From: Dehalococcoidia bacterium
GTDB lineage: Bacteria > Chloroflexota > Dehalococcoidia > Dehalococcoidales > DAOWKM01
DNA: 10,754 bases
Assembly: GCA_030643695.1 (NCBI GenBank)
Contig: DAOWKM010000081.1
Span: 1-10,754, forward strand
Direction: 5' to 3'
Shown one piece after another: positions 7,805 through 10,754 of the stretch. Both the position numbers and the translations under genes were made by a program. Below the pieces are notes generated by a model. It was not told where the DNA came from, did no database searches, and worked only from the letters and a program-made list of their open reading frames with translations. Every line of letters starts with the position of its first letter. Position 1 is the stretch's first letter.

Positions 7805-7876
7805 GGCTGGGCAAAGAGGCGATGGTGGTGATGAAAGGAATCATCAAATACTCGCTATAGCGGTTTGGCGGGTATG

Positions 7877-7905
7877 TTGCACTTATAGCTTGTGGCTGGT
7901 ATAAT
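7877..7905 (+). promoter_or_regulatory. Putative thrS promoter (extended -10, perfect TATAAT)
   Basis: TATAAT at 7900-7905 is a perfect -10 hexamer and is preceded by TGG at 7897-7899, giving an extended -10. TTGCAC at 7877-7882 lies exactly 17 bases upstream as a partial -35. Transcription would start near 7912, about 30 bases before the attenuator hairpin. The 249-base space between nadA and the thrS ATG agrees with a separate promoter. If instead the leader is a full T-box, transcription must start further upstream and this match would be chance. Confidence 0.5.
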
Positions 7906-7929
7906 AACTTTTGTGGACGCTGCGTAACC

Positions 7930-7979
7930 GGGGTGGCTATAGCCTCTCGTTCCTAAACAGAGTGGGAGGTTTTTATTTG
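7930..7979 (+). promoter_or_regulatory. thrS leader attenuator with T-box-like core
   Basis: GGGGTGGC at 7930-7937 followed by CTCTCGTTCCTAAA at 7944-7957 and a terminator looks like the antiterminator-terminator core of T-box leaders (GGGTGGNACCGCG, then CTCGTCCC), which often precede aminoacyl-tRNA synthetase genes. The position before thrS fits. Against it, the ACCGCG part is replaced by CTATAGC, the antiterminator pairing is weak, UGGC would ask for a G discriminator base on the tRNA, and I could not assign a threonine specifier or a stem I. GGCTATAGCC at 7935-7944 could form a small alternative hairpin that overlaps the terminator by two bases. A different attenuation mechanism is possible. 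Confidence 0.4.
7943..7974 (+). terminator. Intrinsic terminator / attenuator in the thrS leader
   Basis: The arms 7943-7952 (CCTCTCGTTC) and 7960-7969 (GAGTGGGAGG) pair over all ten positions, with three G-U wobbles, around a seven-base loop, followed directly by TTTTT at 7970-7974. This is the shape of a rho-independent terminator. The 3' arm also contains GGGAGG (7964-7969), a strong ribosome binding site sequence for TTG 7977, so the same hairpin could block translation as well as transcription. It may end nadA transcription, attenuate thrS, or both. Confidence 0.65.
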
Positions 7980-8000
7980 GATAGATTGAGAGGATTTTAA
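7977..8000 (+). other. Possible leader peptide or out-of-frame 5' end of thrS
   Basis: TTG 7977 lies seven bases after GGAGG (7965-7969), an ideal spacing, and opens a tiny frame MDRLRGF ending at TAA 7998-8000. The thrS frame is open from 7985 and already reads family-like residues GEKLEI just before ATG 8054. One extra T in the TTTT run at 7995-7998 would join the two frames. So this is either a seven-residue leader peptide or the true thrS start separated by a one-base deletion. Confidence 0.3.
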
Positions 8001-8053
8001 CCACGGTTTTTGACAAGGGGCAACCGACAACTAAGGGTGAGAAGCTGGAGATA

Positions 8054-9763
8054 ATGCGCCATTCTGCAGCTCATGTTATGGCTGAGGCGGTTCAGTCAAT
8101 CTTTCCTGATGCCAAGTTTGGCATTGGTCCCGCTATTGAATCTGGCTTTTATTATGATTTTACTCTACCCCGCTCCCTCAATCCTGATGATTTAGAGACC
8201 ATTGAGGCTAAGATGAGGGAAATAATTGCTTCCGATGTGCCTTTTATTAGAGAGGAAGTGGCTAAGAAAGAAGCTCGACGGTTGTTTGCCACTCAGCCCT
8301 ATAAACTGGAGTTAATAGACGAAATTCCAGATAATAAAGTTAGCTTGTATCGGCAGGGTTCGTTTGTTGACTTGTGCCGTGGTCCTCATCTAAGTTCTAC
8401 CGGGGAAATAAAAGCATTTAAGCTGGTTAGCATTGCCGGTGCCTACTGGCGGGGTGATGAGCACCGCCCTATGTTACAGCGAATATATGGCGTTGTCTTT
8501 GATACCGAGGAGGCTTTGGCAGAACACCTGGAAAAACTTGAAGAAGCTGCCAGGCGTGACCATAGGAAATTGGGTAGGGAGCTTGACCTGTTCAGTATCC
8601 ATGATGAAGCTGGTCCAGGGCTGGTCTTCTGGCACCCCAAGGGGGCAGTGATACGTCGTGTTATTGAGGATTTCTGGAAGGAAGAGCACATTAAGCGGGG
8701 CTATGATATTGTATACACCCCTCATATTGCCAAACTAGATTTGTGGAAAACCAGTGGCCATTGGGAATTCTATCATGATTATTTATATAGCCCAATGGAG
8801 GTAGAGGGGCAGGAGCATATTATTAAACCAATGAATTGCCTGGGTCATATCTTAATCTATAAAACAAGGCGGCATAGCTATCGTGAGCTACCGCTGCGTT
8901 ATGCCGAGCTGGGCACTGTTTATCGTTATGAGCGTTCTGGGGTATTACATGGGCTATCCCGGGTCAGGGGCTTTACCCAGGATGATGCCCATATTTTTTG
9001 CCGATTTGACCAGTTACAAGACGAGGTAGTAGAGGTTCTGGATTTAGCCCGCTTTATGATAGATACCTTTGGCTTTACCAGTTATCGGGTGTTACTCTCT
9101 ACTCGACCCGAGAAGTATGCTGGCTCTATTCAGGTTTGGGACGAGGCTACAGAGACATTAAGCCAGGCTCTGGCTCATCTAGGGCTTGCCTATAAAATAG
9201 ACCCGGGAGAGGGTGTCTTTTACGGACCTAAGATAGATATTAAATTTGAGGATGCTCAAGGCAGGGCGTGGCAGGGCCCCACTATTCAAGTTGATTTTAA
9301 CCTCCCCCAGCGGTTCAATGTTACCTATGTTGGTGAAGATGGTGAGGAGCACCTGGTGGCGATGGTGCATCGCACCGTCCTTGGTAGTATGGAGCGCTTC
9401 CTTGCCTCGCTTATTGAGCACTATGGGGGTGACTTCCCGGTGTGGCTGGCACCAATTCAGGTAATGGTCATACCGGTAGCCGACCGCCATCTGGATTATG
9501 CTCATAAGCTGGGGGTTGAACTTAAAAACGATGGGATACGTGTAGAAGTTGATGCTCGGTCGGAAACGGTGAACCTTAAAATTCGGCAGGCACAGCTTGA
9601 TAAGATACCGTATATGCTGGTGGTAGGTGACAGAGAGGTGGCTGACTCTACAGTTTCCATCCGTTTGCATGGCGGGGAGCAACTGACTTCCCAGTCCTTT
9701 GATAACTTCAAGAAAACCATTAAAATGGCTATAATGGACAAGGTAAAAGACTTGAAGTTATAA
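8054..9763 (+). CDS. thrS: Threonyl-tRNA synthetase, TGS-less form
   Basis: ThrRS charges tRNA-Thr and clears mischarged Ser. From ATG 8054 it has 569 residues, against about 640 for forms with an N-terminal TGS domain, which is absent here. The editing domain shows HSAAH (His3, His7) and DLCRGPH (Cys108, His112). The class II catalytic core has the zinc ligands Cys262 in NCLGH, His313 in QDDAHIF and His439 in MVHRTVLGS, and motif 2 RYERSGVLHGLSRVRGF. The anticodon-binding domain fills about 465-569. NCLGH has Leu where NCPGH is usual. The frame is open back to 7985, and GEKLEI before the ATG looks like family sequence, so the real start may be upstream through a rare start codon or a one-base indel. 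A TAG at 7982 blocks any longer frame. It is probably controlled by the upstream attenuator. Confidence 0.95.
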   Translation: MRHSAAHVMAEAVQSIFPDAKFGIGPAIESGFYYDFTLPRSLNPDDLETIEAKMREIIASDVPFIREEVAKKEARRLFATQPYKLELIDEIPDNKVSLYRQGSFVDLCRGPHLSSTGEIKAFKLVSIAGAYWRGDEHRPMLQRIYGVVFDTEEALAEHLEKLEEAARRDHRKLGRELDLFSIHDEAGPGLVFWHPKGAVIRRVIEDFWKEEHIKRGYDIVYTPHIAKLDLWKTSGHWEFYHDYLYSPMEVEGQEHIIKPMNCLGHILIYKTRRHSYRELPLRYAELGTVYRYERSGVLHGLSRVRGFTQDDAHIFCRFDQLQDEVVEVLDLARFMIDTFGFTSYRVLLSTRPEKYAGSIQVWDEATETLSQALAHLGLAYKIDPGEGVFYGPKIDIKFEDAQGRAWQGPTIQVDFNLPQRFNVTYVGEDGEEHLVAMVHRTVLGSMERFLASLIEHYGGDFPVWLAPIQVMVIPVADRHLDYAHKLGVELKNDGIRVEVDARSETVNLKIRQAQLDKIPYMLVVGDREVADSTVSIRLHGGEQLTSQSFDNFKKTIKMAIMDKVKDLKL

Positions 9764-9779
9764 TGATGGTGCTTATCAT

Positions 9780-9809
9780 TTGATTAGTATTAAGGTGATA
9801 TGCTATAGT
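9780..9809 (+). promoter_or_regulatory. Putative infC operon promoter
   Basis: TTGATT at 9780-9785 and TATAGT at 9804-9809 are separated by 18 bases, and TGC directly before the -10 makes it an extended -10 element. It lies in the gap after the thrS stop and would start a transcript near 9816 for infC-rpmI-rplT. Read-through from thrS is also likely, since no clear terminator is seen after thrS. Confidence 0.45.
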
Positions 9810-9837
9810 TTCTATCTATAAAATACCTGTGCTTGGT

Positions 9838-9852
9838 GGAGGTAAGTAAGGA
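9838..9852 (+). promoter_or_regulatory. Ribosome binding site region deciding the infC start
   Basis: GGAGGTAAG (9838-9846) and the overlapping AAGGA (9848-9852) are the only good anti-16S matches near the infC 5' end. They lie downstream of the conventional candidates TTG 9833 and GTG 9836, which have no ribosome binding site in front. They are suitably placed for ATA 9854 or ATT 9857. This favours a non-standard start, as is well known for infC. Confidence 0.5.
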
Positions 9853-9856
9853 CATA

Positions 9857-10390
9857 ATTAAGAATCTGCGGGTTAACGAGCGGATTATAGCTAAAGAGGT
9901 TCGCCTGGTGGGGGAGAAGGGGGAGCAATTAGGGATTATGCCCTTGTATCAAGCACGGGAGATAGCCAGGGAGCATAATATTGACTTGGTTGAGGTAGCT
10001 GCTGCCTCAGTCCCTCCGGTATGTCGCCTTCTTGACTATGGGAAGTATAGGTATGAGCAAGCGAGGAAAGAGCGCGAGGCGAGAAGGAATCAGAAGGTCT
10101 CCCTGCTCAGAGAAGTCCGATTACGACCCAAGATTGGCGACCATGACTTTGAGGCTAAGGCGAGACTGGTCAAGAAATTACTGAATGGTGGAGACAAAGT
10201 TAAGGTGACAGTAATGTTTAGAGGACGTGAAATCACCCACCCTGAAATTGGCTGGCGATTATTACAGAGAATGTCAGAATCATTAACCGAGGTGGCCTCT
10301 GTTGAGAGACAGCCAGTGCTAGACGGGAAAAGGATGCTCATTATTCTGTCACCAGCAGTTACTCAGAAAACTAAGGTAAAGGAATCTTAG
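9857..10390 (+). CDS. infC: Translation initiation factor IF-3
   Basis: IF-3 binds the 30S subunit, checks the initiator tRNA and start codon, and keeps ribosomal subunits apart. The N domain carries LRVNERIIAKEVRLV, GEQLGIMPL, NIDLVEVAA and PPVCRLLDYGKYRYE; a charged linker follows (KEREARRNQ); the C domain has LREVRLRPKIGDHDFE and VTVMFRGREITHPEIG. From ATT 9857 the product has 177 residues, which is normal. The frame extends to TTG 9833 (185 residues), but no ribosome binding site precedes TTG 9833 or GTG 9836. AUU or a similar poor start is the classic device by which IF-3 limits its own translation, so I chose it; ATA 9854 is also possible. It is followed at once by rpmI in the standard infC-rpmI-rplT order. 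Confidence 0.93.
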   Translation: MKNLRVNERIIAKEVRLVGEKGEQLGIMPLYQAREIAREHNIDLVEVAAASVPPVCRLLDYGKYRYEQARKEREARRNQKVSLLREVRLRPKIGDHDFEAKARLVKKLLNGGDKVKVTVMFRGREITHPEIGWRLLQRMSESLTEVASVERQPVLDGKRMLIILSPAVTQKTKVKES

Positions 10391-10391
10391 G

Positions 10392-10595
10392 ATGCCGAAG
10401 ATTAAAACTCATAAGGGGGCACAGAGCCGCTTCCACATTACCGGTAGCGGCAAAATTATGCGGACTAAGGGACCGAAGAGCCACCTGCGCCGCCGAAAAG
10501 CCAAACGGACTAAGCGCCTTTTTGATGAGATGATACCGGTAAGTCCTAGTGATAGGGCTCGAATAAAAAGGCTTTTACCATACGGTGTCAAGTAA
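10392..10595 (+). CDS. rpmI: 50S ribosomal protein bL35
   Basis: The protein has 67 residues and is full length for bL35, a small basic component of the large subunit. MPKIKTHKGAQSRFHITGSG at the start, then KSHLRRRKAKRTKR and the end RIKRLLPYGVK are all characteristic. ATG 10392 starts one base after the infC stop, with AAAGGA near 10378-10383 as ribosome binding site, so the two are translationally linked. The gap of 132 bases to rplT is long for this normally tight pair. Confidence 0.97.
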   Translation: MPKIKTHKGAQSRFHITGSGKIMRTKGPKSHLRRRKAKRTKRLFDEMIPVSPSDRARIKRLLPYGVK

Positions 10596-10625
10596 ATAAG
10601 GGAAGGTTATTTAGTAAAGGGATTA

Positions 10626-10644
10626 AAAGGGGCGAAGCCCCTTT
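10626..10644 (+). repeat. Short GC-rich hairpin between rpmI and rplT
   Basis: AAAGGGGC (10626-10633) and GCCCCTTT (10637-10644) pair perfectly over eight bases around a GAA loop. It is terminator-shaped but is followed by AAGAAATT and not by a T run. It lies 12 bases before a second palindrome and may be part of the same dispersed element. Confidence 0.6.
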
Positions 10645-10655
10645 AAGAAATTCCT

Positions 10656-10684
10656 TCCCTCTCCCCTTCATAAGGGGAGAGGGA
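10656..10684 (+). repeat. Perfect 13-bp palindrome, REP-like element
   Basis: TCCCTCTCCCCTT (10656-10668) and AAGGGGAGAGGGA (10672-10684) are exact inverted copies around a CAT loop, followed by TAAAGGGTGAGGGG. Elements of the style CCCTCTCCCC..GGGGAGAGGG..GGTGAGGG occur as dispersed palindromic repeats in many bacterial genomes, so this is probably an inserted repeat. As RNA it would form a very stable hairpin in the middle of a ribosomal protein operon. Confidence 0.65.
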
Positions 10685-10727
10685 TAAAGGGTGAGGGGTT
10701 GGTACAACAATTTATGAGGAGAATATT

Positions 10728-10754
10728 TTGCCACGAGTAAAGAGGGGAGTAACC
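10728..10754 (+). CDS. rplT: 50S ribosomal protein bL20, first nine codons
   Basis: TTG 10728 opens a frame MPRVKRGVT that runs off the window, exactly the conserved N terminus of bL20, an early assembly protein of the 50S subunit that also represses its own operon in several bacteria. GAGGAG at 10716-10721 lies six bases before the TTG and supports this start, although ATG is usual. The place after infC and rpmI is the standard order. Confidence 0.9.

Noticed and set aside
7829..7846. TGATGA/TCATCA hairpin as part of a T-box stem I
   Set aside because: The six-base inverted repeat is real, but I could not build a convincing stem I with a specifier loop around it, so it is not annotated separately.
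9179..9682. 167-residue open frame on the - strand inside thrS
   Set aside because: It lies fully within a clearly coding gene, resembles no family I know, and is a typical shadow frame.
9762..9780. Small hairpin AATGAT/ATCATT at the thrS stop as a terminator
   Set aside because: Only six A/T-rich pairs and no T run after it; too weak to call.
1..10754. CRISPR arrays, tRNA or rRNA genes, transposases
   Set aside because: No regularly spaced repeats, no recognisable tRNA or rRNA segments and no transposase-like frames were seen on either strand.

Overview
All recognisable genes in this window are on the + strand, and base composition is moderate. The content suggests an anaerobic bacterium, most plausibly an uncultured Dehalococcoidia-type Chloroflexota. 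The hints are non-pyrrolysine MttB-family methyltransferases, a threonyl-tRNA synthetase without the N-terminal TGS domain, a thrS-infC-rpmI-rplT gene order, and GC-rich palindromes between genes. The taxonomic call is inference from gene style and not from a marker search.

Positions 1-5279 hold a corrinoid-dependent one-carbon module. In order it contains the C-terminal part of an MttB-family methyltransferase, an MtrH/AcsE/MtgA-like pterin methyltransferase, a HicB-like protein with a hicA remnant just before it, a second complete MttB-family protein, its corrinoid carrier protein, and a SAM-dependent methyltransferase with an unrecognised C-terminal half. From family knowledge, an MttB protein moves a methyl group from a quaternary or tertiary amine to the cobalt of the corrinoid protein, and the MtrH-like enzyme exchanges it with tetrahydrofolate or another pterin. 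No pyl genes, no corrinoid-reactivating protein and no in-frame amber codon are seen.

Positions 5317-6840 encode an asparagine-synthetase-like protein. It keeps the ATP-pyrophosphatase signature of the synthetase domain, but the catalytic Cys2 of its glutaminase domain is Ser and the other glutamine-site motifs have also changed. Together with the methyltransferases it may form an undescribed pathway joining methyl transfer to ATP-driven amide formation.

Positions 6841-10754 are housekeeping. They hold nadA (quinolinate synthase), a 249-base leader with an extended -10 promoter and an attenuator-like hairpin, thrS, then infC, rpmI and the first nine codons of rplT. The thrS 5' end looks out of frame with the best ribosome binding site. 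infC seems to use a non-standard AUU-type start. The rpmI-rplT gap is unusually long and carries two strong palindromes.
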